DNA of 64,000 bases from Hirudinaria manillensis. Its lineage: Eukaryota; Annelida; Clitellata; Hirudinida; Hirudinidae. Below are positions 29,213-42,773 of this stretch, piece after piece (the first letter of the stretch is position 1; each line of letters begins with the position of its first letter). Location: positions 1,672,501 through 1,736,500 of the forward strand of contig CM067527.1 of NCBI GenBank assembly GCA_034509925.1, read 5' to 3'. The notes beneath the pieces are model-generated. The model was not told the origin of the DNA. It saw only the letters and a program-made list of their open reading frames with translations, and made no database searches. The translations under genes and the position numbers were made by a program.

Positions 29213-30326
29213 TCAGCTGGAAGAGCCCTCCATTTTGTTGAGTCTATCTAGAACCCATTCCACCTACAAAAGAGGAACAAGATGGATAACTAATTCAATA
29301 ACTAGCACAAACTAAACGGGTAGTAATTGCTAGGTAATGGATGGGCTAACCATTACAATTTATTATATATTATATAATTTGTTCTAGTAAAAGTCCTTCT
29401 TGGTATATATTAAGATTAGGATTAAAACTACTTCATGTCTTGTATGTCAATGTATTTGTTTTTAAAACATTTTTATTGATTGAACAACTCGATTGACTGT
29501 TCAAATGATTCATCAAAATAAATTCCTACCAACCGGTGCAAACCAGGGGCTCCCTGAAGCATACACCCCTTTGGAGAGGAAGCCCAATTCGTCTGTTGGG
29601 GTAATGGCATGGAGGTGGAGATGATGGACTGTACAAAATGGTGGCCAATGAAATCCCAACCTGGTGTTTGGAGTTTGAAAGTATTCCATAAGTAATTTTT
29701 GCAGTAATTTGAAGACAACTCACCGAATTAAAACTAAAATTAAAGATTTCAATGTTTTTAATCAATATCAAAAGCTGTCTTGAAATGTTTTAGGAATATA
29801 TAACATGCTTTAGAAACAGCTAGTTATTGTAGTACTTTACTTTACAACTGTTGGTTAATTAAAGTGGACCCACTTGAGCTTTGTAAGGTCTGCACCTTTC
29901 TCTTCCAAAACTTTCTTGGCAACTGAAACCAGATCCTCCACTGGTATTGAAATGATCAAACAATGATTTTAGTGCTCGAGCTAAAGCAAAATCTCAAATG
30001 AATTCTCTGTGCGTACCCAAAGGTACATCGTCCTTCTTAAGAACTTTGGCATTCAGTATGTGTTTCTTTGGACAAACCAGCAGGTGGTACTTAGCAGCCG
30101 GACGTATATCGCTGAAAACGGCGTACTGTTCATCCTTTTCAAGAAAATATAGATATATTATTAAGAAAGTGAGTGAAGCTCCCAAAGTGAAATGCTACGA
30201 TATTCGGCAAATAAAAAAGAAATTTTAAATTCAGCCTGTCGGAACCTGATAAAGAAGCCTTGTTTGTTCATCTTCTCCTCTGGTTATGCGGCAAAATATG
30301 CAACCATCAATTTTATCATCTGACAT
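29213..30326 (-). CDS. HINT3: HIT-domain nucleotide hydrolase, HINT3-like
   Basis: Adenosine 5'-monophosphoramidase-type hydrolase of the histidine triad superfamily. Exons in transcript order are 30326-30246, 30134-30017, 29940-29874, 29660-29534 and 29263-29213, giving 147 residues. CIFCRI near the N-terminus is the family's Cys-x-x-Cys. DIRPAAKYHLLVCPKKHI follows, and the catalytic triad motif H-L-H-L-H lies in exon 4 (PPFCTVHHLHLHAI). DELGFLSK and W-F near the C-terminus are typical of HINT3 rather than HINT1. Exon 4 must end at 29534 with a GTTGGT donor, because the alternative GTAGGA donor four bases further creates a stop. Its start is 284 bp from the PATJ start on the other strand. 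Confidence 0.93.
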
Positions 30327-30610
30327 TTTGCTCGCCAGCGGACAAGACCTAACGTAAATACCGGCGTTTTATCTACAGCGAAAGACGTGATTAAAAAGAT
30401 GGAAATTTTTCGAGGAAGGCATAAATAAAATATAAAATAAATTATATTTTACGATTCATGGGTTTCAATTTAATTAAAATTTTATCCACCGTTTACTTTT
30501 AAAGGTGCAAACATACCTTAGAGAGCAATAAGTTACCTGCCAAGAAGAATCTGGCTCGGTTTTCTCGGCTCCCAACATCAAGTCGGAGTCCTACGTACCG
30601 GAGTTAAAGA
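30327..30610. promoter_or_regulatory. Compact bidirectional promoter, HINT3 and PATJ
   Basis: Only 284 bp lie between two divergent start codons, so the 5' UTRs and both core promoters must share this interval. I see no clear TATA box. Confidence 0.6.
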
Positions 30611-33600
30611 ATGGATTTCGAACAAAATGGTAACATAATTTACAACAAAAAAAGTCGCAACTTAGTTAAGAACTGTCAATAAATAACATTTACACGGATT
30701 TTTGCGGCATCGAGGTAAGGTTCTAGACTTCTAGACTTCATTGTTTTCTTTCTCTTCCTGATATTCTAGCCGAAACCGTCTGCGAAATAGCCAAGAGAAT
30801 AGGCGATCTTTTGAACGACAAAACACACCAGAATCTGAAGGCAAACTTTTCGAATCTCCGCTACCTCCTAGAATCTCCGTTCTTCGCACGTTTGTGTCGT
30901 ATCAACCGGTCAGTGGAACAGCTAGGAGTTCTGTCCAAAAGTTATAATCTCGATTCAAATGATTTCGATATCGACCGTCAGACTGGCGAATTGGAACTCT
31001 TCAGAGATATCGTCATCAACAATGACAACAAGAATGAAAAGGTATTTGTTGTTGTACTTGTTGTTTGAGCTCAAGAAGACATTTCTGTTTACATATTACT
31101 CTATTTTATAATCATATTATTTGAGCTATTCAGTTCTCTTCATACTTCCATTATTATCCTCATCATCCTAGTCATCATCACCTCCTTTTAGTTAAAGAAG
31201 CTTCCTAGTTACCATCATAATCCTTGCCACTTTCACCTTCTTAGCATTATCATCACCATCATTATCACTACCAGGAAACAGGTCAAAGCAAGCAACCTCA
31301 AATCGCAGAAAAACTCCAGCCGGCCGAGCAGATACTCAACAATGGCTCGAAAAACCTGGAAGAAGATTTCCAAGGTGGGTGGGTGGACAAAGTCACCCTC
31401 CGAAGGGGCAGCAACCCAACCCTCGGGCTGAGTCTGACGAAGATGAACGGGGAGAACGTGAACCTCAACGGGATTTTCGTGGAGGTCGTTCAAGAAGGAA
31501 GCATTGCGGAGAGGTTGTTTTACGTGGTGTTTGTTTTTTTTTTTTAAATTTTTTGTTTTTCCTCAGACACCATCAATTGCATACAAAAATAAGAGAAAAT
31601 AAGAGAATAGTTAAAACTATAAAGGAAAAAAAATCATCATTCTTGAGACAGTATTTCTATGACATTACCTGCAAAGCATCATAAAATCATTCTTCTTCTC
31701 AGCAGCATAATCACCATCATTATCATCAACACCACCATCTCCATTCTCATCACAATCGTCACCATCATCACCATCATTACCATCATCATCATTATCACCA
31801 TCAGGGACGGGCGACTGAGGCCTGGAGATCAGGTACTGGCCATCAACGAGCAGCTGGTGGAGCCTTCGATGTCCAACGAAGAATTCCTGGAACTCCTTGA
31901 GAAAAACAACGAAGCCATCGAACTCATCATCAGACGTTCTGCCCCGAACTCTGCCTCAAACTCCGCCCTCCCTGGAGGCGAGAGGGCAGATGCCATGATG
32001 GTCGAGGTGGAACACATAATCACATTCACTAATTTAATTCTTAATTAATTTGTACTCTGATACTGATATTTATACCATAATTGCAACAAGCAATCATTTT
32101 AGTTTAATTAGTAAGGTTCAGTTAACTAATTTAGTTAATACTGACCTTTGTCATCTGCTTTATGCACAGAAACAGCCAGTAGGAAAGGAGCACGAAGAGG
32201 AATATGAGGAGGTGGAGAAAGAGATGGTGGAGATTGTACCCATCCACCTAGTGAATGACGGATCGGGTCTGGGGTTTGGAATCGTCAGGAGACCAGAGTC
32301 AGGAGGGGTCATGGTGAAGACGGTGCTCCCTGGCAGTGTGGCTGCAAGGGTGAGCATTCAAAGCTGCCGCCATAGATGATAATTTTATAATTATGTTGAT
32401 TTTTACTATAAGTTATTATTAATTTTATTTGTGTTTTATTTATTTAGTTCTAATTTATACATACTCATTTTTTAAAATGATGGTATCATCATCATCATCG
32501 TCATCACCATCATCACCACCACCACCAGCATCATCATCATCATCACCGCCATCACTTCCACAGGAAGGCGGACTTCAGACGGGAGATCACATCCTCCGGA
32601 TAGAGAACTGCATCGTCAAGGACATGACGACGAGTCAAGTGGCGACGATCCTGAAGCACTCGGGAGTCAACGTCAACATGACGGTGGGCCGGGCCTACAG
32701 CGGTCCGCCCGGACCCCACCCGGGTTCGAGGGTCGTGGTGCCCGCCCGACAAGTCGAGGACGTACTGACCATGTTGAACTCCGGAGGCAGGGCTGCCTCT
32801 TCCAGGAAGCAGACGAATGTTTGTGATTCTGTTTTTTAATTTCCTAATATTGTTCTGAACTTATCAAATCTCCTATCAATTTTTGTAATAAATTTTCTCC
32901 AAAATATAACTTCATTATCATCATGCAATATATAAAATAATATGCTAAATAATTAAAAAAATTATATAAATATATTATTTATCTGATATATTATTAGATT
33001 TTACAATAAAAAAGCGCTTAAAGGATCACTTGTGCATGTATTTTACAGCATGATTTGCTTGATCAGAAGATGAGTGACGGAGCGAGGGAAGGAGTGCATG
33101 AAGTGGAAATCATCAAAGACTCCGGAGGACTGGGAATGACCATTAATGGCTACCATGCACCTGGTAACTTATTTATTAATTAATTAGTAGTGTGATCATT
33201 AGGTTTAACTTGGTCCAACATGATGCAACCTCATAATAATTTTTTATCTTATTTGTTAATTATTATTATTATTATTAGCATATATTATTGTTATTATTAT
33301 TATTATTATTATTATATATTATATTATTATATATTATTGTTATTATTATAATATATTATTATTACTATATATTATATTATTATATATTAATATTATTATT
33401 GTTATTATTGATATTATTGGTGAGAAGAGAAATCTCTTGAATGTTCATTATTATTATTATTATTATTACTTATTAATTAATTAATCAGTTAATTAATTAA
33501 TTAATTATTGCATCAACAACTAATCCTTGCAGATGGTTCGACCTTCATACTGGTGAGTGAACTCGTCAGAAACGGAGCAGCAGAAAGAAATGGAAGGATA

Positions 33601-36600
33601 AGAGTTGGGGATGAAATCCTCGAGGTAATTTTATTAATCAATATATAATTAATATATAATTAATTTACAGTACATTTAACAGACACATCCATTCTGTGGC
33701 TTTAGGCGTTATTGTCAATTATTTTTTTAGTTTATTTTTTATTTTAACTCTATGCTATTATGTTTTTAAAATATATAATAATAAGATTTATGATAGCATA
33801 TCACATGTAATAATTCATAACGTTTTAATTTTACTAACACATTAATTTATAAAGAGTTATGACTAATTACAATTATAATGCGTCCAATGATGTTTTATTC
33901 CTAAAACCAGGTAAATGGCATCCCGTTCAGAAACACCACGAATGCGGAGGCGACGGCTGTGCTCCGGAACACGGGTGCTCGTGTCCTGATGAAGGTGCGG
34001 CGGAGGGATTCGGATGACACCATCACCTCTAAAGAGGTCACGACCCAGCCTCTAGCCAATGGCTTAATGGGTAACGTACCGAAGGAAACCGTTCGCAAGC
34101 AGGACAGTGGTACCAGTAGTGATAGTGGTTCAGGTCTGGCTTTGATTGGTTTTAATTTTATCAGTTAATTAAATTAACTATTAAAATTTAAGTCTTGTTA
34201 GATATTGGTATCTATTGTAATTGTTGATTTTCAGAAGTTGACAGGAAGATTTTGGAATTGCAAGATTTCTGGAAAAACATTCTTGGGCAGGATTGTGAGA
34301 TTGTGGTTGGTGGGATTTTTGAAGTTTCCAAATTATCACCTTATCACTCACTCATTTAGATTATCAAATTGCCACTGGCTTATCAAGTGAAAAAATGCTT
34401 AATTTTAATGAACTAGCAATGTCATAAATAAAAGAATAAATCTAAAATTTAATAAATGAAATAAAATATGTAAACATAAAAATTCAGGTAAATATACCAC
34501 ATACCACATTGCACTTGAATTAATTGTGATATTCACCTTCCTTAACTTCCTTGGGGGTATAAAATTAATCATTCCTCCTCGAAAACCCCGAATTAAACCC
34601 TTTGGAATTCCCCTCTGAAAAGGTCGCAAAGGTCATCAAGAAGGAAAAGAACAGCAGTCTTGGGATAACCATGAACAGCAAGACCAAGGGAAGGACTTCG
34701 GCTCACGACGAAGACGACAACGGCGATGGCGATGAGGATGATGAAGACGACAAGGCCGGTGACAGAAAGGTCAAGGAGTACTTCCACTACCTCCATGAGA
34801 TCAAGCCAGATGGCCCCGTGGGTCTCGAGGGGTCGCTAAGGCCGGGTGATCGACTGCTTCAGGTGGTTTTAGGATAATATTATTAGATATTAGATGTTAG
34901 GGTTAGGGTTAGGGTTAGATAATTAATTTTACTTAACTACTATGATTGCTAGTCTGCATTAATTAAAACAGACTAGTTTTAGGATAACAATTACAGAGAT
35001 ATTTATATAATCATAACTGTGAGAAGTATGTAAATCTCACAGAAAGGCCTTGTTGGTATTCATGATCGTGATTTGTAATGCTAATTGTAACTAATTATAT
35101 CAGTTAATTTGTGATAAATTTAAAATTATTTGGTTGTTCAGGTCGATTCTCATGCACTCATCAACCTACCACATGACAGAGTGGCATCCATCATCAGGGG
35201 TCTGGACACCCACATTTGCCTGGTTTGCGCCCGACTCCCTTATGCACCCAGTGAGCTGAGAAATTACAAATTTATATTTTTAATGACAAATGCTGCAATC
35301 TGCAATGCTGCAAAGATAAATGAGTTACAATCATCATCATCATCATCATTATAGAACCGAAGCTGGTCATAGCTCCCAGTATCAATGTCATGGAGACCAA
35401 AGTTATTGAAGAAGCCAAACCTTCATCAAATTTTACGGCTCTCATCCACAAACCTCAGATTCACATTCTCGAACCTCCCCTCCAGCGAGTGGTTCGCCAG
35501 AACAGCTCGGACAAACAAAACGGCCAACAGGACCCGAGGCAGAGGAGAGAATTCGATAGGCAGCCCGTCGCTTTGAACGACATCCCCAAAGACCTCGCTC
35601 CCTCCCGAGAAAATCTTTCAACTCTCGTCAGCGACAACTACAGACTACAGGGCAGCAGTTCAATTCCCGGGTTGGCTGGTAGATTCGCTTCCTCTGGAAG
35701 AATCGAAAAGGACATCGCAAGCTATGGAAATGACTTGCACCATGGCGGAAAATACCCTCCAAATTCTGAGATGGATTTTGGTTTCGAACCCGAGGGGGAG
35801 AGTTCCCTTGACACGTCGTTGGGTTCTCAGGCTTTGAGGGAGTTCTGTGAGTCGGGTTGGCAGACAGAGCCGACGTATGTCGATCTGGTCAAGGGTGATC
35901 GAGGTCTTGGATTCAGCGTCATCGCTTTTGAGGTTAGAAATTCGCTTTTGTTTTATTTTGAAAATGAAACGAAACTAGATTAAAGGCTGGGAACTTGATT
36001 AAATTCTTTTAAAATTTTTATTTTATTTTTAAGAAATTCTGAACAGTTGCACAAGTTTATTTGTAGTGCACCATAATCGTGGCATAGGAGTTTGCAATTT
36101 TATCTAATTGATTTTACTCACTTAACTCATTTAAGAAAGAATTTAAAAATTCTTTTCTTGACCAATACTTCTGTAAATCAATGGACAATTTATTTCTTAT
36201 TAAAACACGAAATTCAAATCATTAAAAAATCTTTTGGACAGAATCCCAGTCAGCCCTCCGAGAACTCTCTCCTCATCAGGGGCCTCATGCCCGGAGGTCC
36301 GGCAGAGGCAGACGGGAGGTTGGAACCCGGGGACAAGATAATCTCTGTCAATGACTTTGACATCCGTGACACGGACATGCAATATGCCGTCGACGTCATC
36401 AAGATAATACCTAGGGGCCTTGTCAAGATTGGTGTCCTGAAACCTATCAAAGCAGAAGCAGAAATAGAAGTGAGAAATTATTTTCTTCTGAATTTGTGAA
36501 TTTTTTTTCAAATTGCATGCTATGTGTTAAATCTGAATTAATGTTAAGTGTTATTAAATCAAGTAATCTTAACTTGCAGGACATTCAACAGCCAATCAGA

Positions 36601-37275
36601 TCTCCCGAAAAGACTTCCTTTGACTCTGAAGCTCCTCCTCTTAGCCCACCCCTGGACTTTTCCAGCAAGTACATCATAAACCATGAAAAAAATGTTCAAA
36701 CCCCATCAAAAATCCATCCTGTCCCTCAAACGAGGTCTCAGGCCAACGGATTTATGACAAAAACAACAAATGGGGCTATGGCCAACAACAACATTATCAT
36801 CAACAACAACAACATTATCAGCACCCCCACCACCAACAACAACAACACCCCCATCCATTCTTTCCCCTTGCACAATCTGAAGCTGTCTCCTGTCAGTTCG
36901 GTCGAAAGTTTTGAGACGATGGAAAAGAAGGGGAGCCAAGGAAAGGTGGCTTCGCTCAGGAAGGCCTTTGAGGCTCAGCACGACGTCGAAAAGATCTTCC
37001 GGCAGCATTTCCCGATCCCGGTTTCTGCCAAAAAATCCTCCGTCGCGCCTTCCGAAACTCGTCTTGTGGACGTCCACAGGGAGGAGAACCAGGGACTGGG
37101 CATAAGCATCGTGGGTGGGTTGGAAAGGCTTTTTTTGTTGCAATAACGATGATGATGACGACGATGAGGATTGTAATTGTGCCTAGGGTAACAGTTGTTA
37201 TGCACAAATTCTAAGAATGACGACAGATTTCCTACAAACTTTCAGAGAATTTGTGCATTAATCATGTCGCTTAAA

Positions 37276-37307
<32 letters not shown>

Positions 37308-40300
37308 TATTATTAAATTGTAAACACCAGGTGGGAGCACTTCAATCAACAGGTCGGCAGGTGTATTCATCAAAAATGTCTTTCCGGGAAGTCCGGCTGG
37401 TAGTCCTGGAAAACTGAGGAATGGAGATCAGATATTGGAGGTGGGCGGGGCTGACAAGTCTTGGCTAATTAATTATTCATAACTGAGTGATGTTTGCCAG
37501 TTTGTAAATTGCTAATATACAAATCAATTGATTTCTATTTGCATGATCTTTTTTTTTAAATGTTTCAAAGTTTAATTTTCTAAATTGTGAATTCAAAATA
37601 TTGTTATTAATCCACTAATGTAATTAAAGTTTTTTTTATTTGCACTTAAATTTGATATAACCACTTATTTGATATAATTTGATAATTATTGAATTAATTA
37701 ATTTATAATAATAATAATAATATGTTAACAGGTGAACGGAATAAACTGCAGGGAAGCAACACACGAACAGGTGGTGGAGATCATAAAGAGTGCATCAAAC
37801 CCGATATGGTTTCTCGTCCAAAACATTCAAAGTCAGCTGCCACAACCACAACAACAACAACAACTGCACCAACAACAACAACGAGTTCCATCGAAGTGGG
37901 GTGGAAATGGAACAACTCCCCATGTAACTTTTTTTAATTAAAATTAATGTCAACTCCTTAATTATTCATGAGCCTGAGTTGTAAAAACTTAAATTAATAT
38001 AACATATTAGAAAAGTAATCTTATTTGAGGCCATTTAGGACGTCACTTGCTAATCAATTTAGGTTCATCTCATACACTTCTTTACATATTAGCTCATTAA
38101 AGTTCTTACAGTTGAGATTAAAATTTTTATTAGTAATATATCCAAGATGATTTTCATTATTCAGATTCAAGTTAATGATGTTTTTTTTTGTCATTTCAGG
38201 ATTACCTGCAGAACTCACAGCCTGGTAAATTCTATTCAGTGTATTGAGCATTAAAAGTATTTTTTTTTTTAAATTATCGTTTAAGATCATCAGCATTACT
38301 ATTACGATCATTATCAGTAAGTCAGAGGTGATAGAGTTGTGTTCAATAGCCTGATCAGTATCATCAGTATCATAAGCTTCCCAAATCTATCATTATCATC
38401 GCATTCGTGAGCAAATAAACTGGATTCCTTACATGTTTGTTGGTTGCCACAGAAAGGATGGGTCAGATAATGATAGTTGGCGCTCAATATCGACTATATG
38501 AAATGGAGCTAGGTTGGGTGGCTTGGGTAAATGGAAGCAATTACCTGTAATTATGCTTTGTCACACCTGTGTCAGACTGATCAAAAATGACCTGAAATAA
38601 TTTCACTCCATGAAGCATTCTCACTGCCTTCTCAGTCGAGAAGCTTCGCTAGTTTTCTTTGTCGAATTTTATTTTAAATTTGCGTTAATTTTGAGTGACG
38701 TCCGCTTCTTAATCATGTCGGGTTAGATTTCGATGAAAAGAATGTTTAATGAGATAATTTTTTTTATGAATCGGGTTTGGCTGTCGAAGAAAAGTTGCTG
38801 GAAAACTAAAAACGCTCCTCACGTTTTGGCGTTTTTTGTTTTGTTTTTAGAGGAAGCAGACGACACCGAGCAGAAATATGGCCACTTGGATGGCGAGGTG
38901 ATCTCCCTGGAGATAGATTTGGGGAATCCGAGAACTAGTCTGGGGTTGATTTTGACCGGAAATAAAAATCTGGAACAGATGAACACCTTCGTGGCTGCCG
39001 TTCAACCGGGTAGCGCGGCCGATTTTCACGGGGGTATCATCCCAGGGGATGAGCTTTTAGAGGTTAAAGAAAGAAAATGATATGTAATGTCTTTTTAAAG
39101 TGTTTGGTTTTGATCTGGTTATTCTGTGCCACTGCGTTATGGTCGCCTGACAGATGAATTTGTAGTTCTCTGACAGTTACATGATTATTTACTGGGTAAT
39201 AATTTGATGAAATGTAATCATGCCTGGAAATACTGATTTTTGTGACATCTTGCCAATATTTAAAGCAGGGTATTGTTTTAATTAACTTACCTTAATACTT
39301 TTAAATAACATCTCAATACCTTAATCCTGTAATAACTTATAATCTTTCATTGAATACTTAGATTAATGAGCAGACTTTGCAAGAAAGGAGCCATCTAAAT
39401 GTCTCCTACATCATCAAAACCCTCAAAACCCAAATCATAAAGATTGTTCTTTTGAGGTTGGACTCGTGCTATTTTCTTAATCATTGCCAGTAAATTCTTG
39501 TCAAAGAGGAGCCAATGATTTATGTTAAATCAATTTGATGCTCTTCTGCATTTATTTAAATTTTTTTTAGGAATCCTGCTAATATTGAGAAAATGGCACT
39601 CAATCCAAAAAGCCCGTTGCTCACCCCAAGGCTTAATGCAAATGTTAGAGAACATTTCAAGTATTGAAGACTTACAAAATTAAGATATTGTTTCTTATTT
39701 ACAAGTTGTAAATTTCATTGTGCCTTAGAATAAATGCAGTAGTATATAGTAGTGAGGGCTTTCCAAATAATAAACATTAATTGTACCATATGATGTAATA
39801 TAATGTATTTTTCATAATACAACTTTCATTCAAATTATTTCAGAAGTGTTATCAAAATTTATGTCAGCAATTTATTGTCAATAATTTTTATTTGAAGAAA
39901 ATGCCACGTCGCAGTGTTGGTGATGTGCTGGTCAATGAAAAGTTGCCTTCCGAGTCTTTCTTGAGCGTTGGATTTGATAACCTTAAGAGGGCCAAAAGTG
40001 CAGAATTTCTTGCGATCCCAGTACGTGATAAGAATCATGTATATGATAGGATGTGATATGTGATGATGATAATAATGAGTTATAATAAACCAGTGTATGA
40101 TAAGAATAATGTATATGATATGTGATGATGATAATAAGTTATATTAAATTCATAAATTAATGAAAAAATATATTCAGTTATGTCTGCTTTACATGTGACA
40201 TTAAAAGCTGTAGTTGTTGTTGTTACAAAACATGTTTTATCACGTGGAATTTATTTTGAGATGAGTGAACGAAATTTGCAAATCATTTCTGCTACTTCTG

Positions 40301-41970
40301 AAATTGAATTAAATTAGGGGTCACTCAGTGCTGCCTCCCCTGCAAACTCGAGTGAATCTATCAACACTGCAGGAAATGCTCTGCCAGAAATTAATGGAGG
40401 TATCGTCGTAGTCATTATCACTTGCTTTCACAATCTTCATCATATCATTAAGATGTCCTAAGAGAACTATTCTCTCGTGAGCTAGCATGAAGGTATTTGT
40501 TTTATAATTTTGAAATTTAAGATTCATTAATGGTATTAGTGCAAAGGGATACTTAGTTAGTTTAAGAAATAATGTAGCAGCTGTGCACGCTTGTTTTTAC
40601 ATGTTGTAAAAGTCAAAATATGATGTCATCGTTTAAAAGTCACGTCATGGTTAAAAAAAATTGTTAACGACTCATCAAGGTCTGACTAACGACTTGGAGA
40701 AGAAGTTGCCAGTTGCTGCAAAGGAGAGTCCGATCAAGCAGTCGACTCCAAAGCACTCGGAAAACCTCATGACCGTGGAAATCCCGAGGGGTGACACTGG
40801 ACTCGGGATTAGCATCATAGGGGGATCGGATACTTTGCTGGTGGGTGAAATTTTAACTATATAATTGAAAATGGATTAATAATACCATATTTATTTTATA
40901 ATGTTACTAGTAAAGTTTTGAAGTAATAGAATAAGATCATTTATCTCCTTTATTTATTAATTTAAGAAAATTTAATTTAGATTTTTAATTTGGCAAGTAA
41001 TGCAATAAGTAAAGCAATACTTATGTTATTGTTAACTTAATGAACTCAATAACATTTCATTCACAGGGAGCCATCATCATCAACGACATTTTTACGAACG
41101 GAGCCGTCGACAAAGATGGCCGCTTGAAAGTCGGAGATGTTCTGATCAAGGTGATTCCTTTTTTGGTCATTAATTTTTATTTCCAATGTAAACAAAACAC
41201 TATTTGTTGAATTCTTACTTCATCTAATCCTAACTTCTGCACCTACCTACCTACCTTATTTTTTTTTCTCTTATAAATTATTTTATAAATTATTTTATAA
41301 TTTATTTTCAATAAACCAGGTCAACAACTCCAGTCTGGAGAATGTCACTCGCGAGACTGCCATGAAGCTGTTGAAGCAGGGACCGTCGGACGTGACCCTG
41401 GTCGTGAGCAGACCCAAGGAGGACCTCATGACCCAGGAGGAAAACTTTGAGACCTTCAATGTGGATCTCAACAAGCGACCCGGTCAGAACCTGGGCCTCA
41501 CCATCATCGGAAAGCATAGGGACTCCAGTGTCTGCATCCACGAGTTGGTTGGTATACTTGATAGCTCTCTCACTTATGAGTGGGGAAGTGCTCTGGCTTT
41601 TGTTTTTAATTACAGTAATATTATTGTAATAATTATATTGATGTTATATTATTTATTAATTTTAATTGTTATTTGTATTTTGTGTTTGTCACTACTTGGG
41701 GTAGTGATGGAAAGCATGTGCCAGGATTTATCGCATCAATGCTGTCATATAAAAGTTATCGTTATGTAATAATTTATCAGTGGACTAATTAATTATTCAG
41801 TAATGAATTAATTAAAAACTGCCCCAAATCAGTTAAAGGGTGGTCTGGCAGAAGCAGAAGGTAGGTTAAAGCCTGGTGATGAGATTATGCTTATAAATAA
41901 GAAGTCATTCAAAGGACAAGAGGCTGCAGCTGAACTCCTCAAGGTTTATTATTCACTTCGTTCATAATCA

Positions 41971-42022
<52 letters not shown>

Positions 42023-42639
42023 TAATAATAATAACAACAATTTTATTAAATAACAACAATAGAATATTAACAAATAAAACAACAATTAAATAATAAATAA
42101 TTAAACAATAACAATCTCGAGGTAATGCCATTTCTAAGATTCACGATCGCTTCCACACCATCATTGTTGTTTATTATGGTCTATCAATTATCTCCTCCAA
42201 GTAATTATCCTTCCAGTCAGCTCCAGGCATGGTTCGACTGACTGTCAGAAGACCTTGGACCAAAAAGGCTGCTGCCGTCAACGCAGGAGTTCCGGAAAAA
42301 GTCCAGAAACGTAAGACCGTCTGTTGTTCACTTTTGACTTGTTTACTCTGGTGTTGTTGTTGTTATTATTATTATTATTGCTGCTATTATTATTATTATG
42401 ATTATTATTATTATTATTATTATGATAATCATGGTAATATCTTATAAAGATATAAAGAAAATATTTTTCTAAATGTATGTCTTTAATTCTTAAACTTTAT
42501 TTCTTCAACCTCTCAACATCCTGCCTCCATAAAAGGTTTTTAAAACAATTTTTTAATAAAACCAAAAAGTGTTTAAATTGAATCGTAACGATTATATAGT
42601 CAGTGTTACTGATTTTTGATTACTGATATATACTACATA

Positions 42640-42722
<83 letters not shown>

Positions 42723-42728
42723 TACATA

Positions 42729-42773
<45 letters not shown>

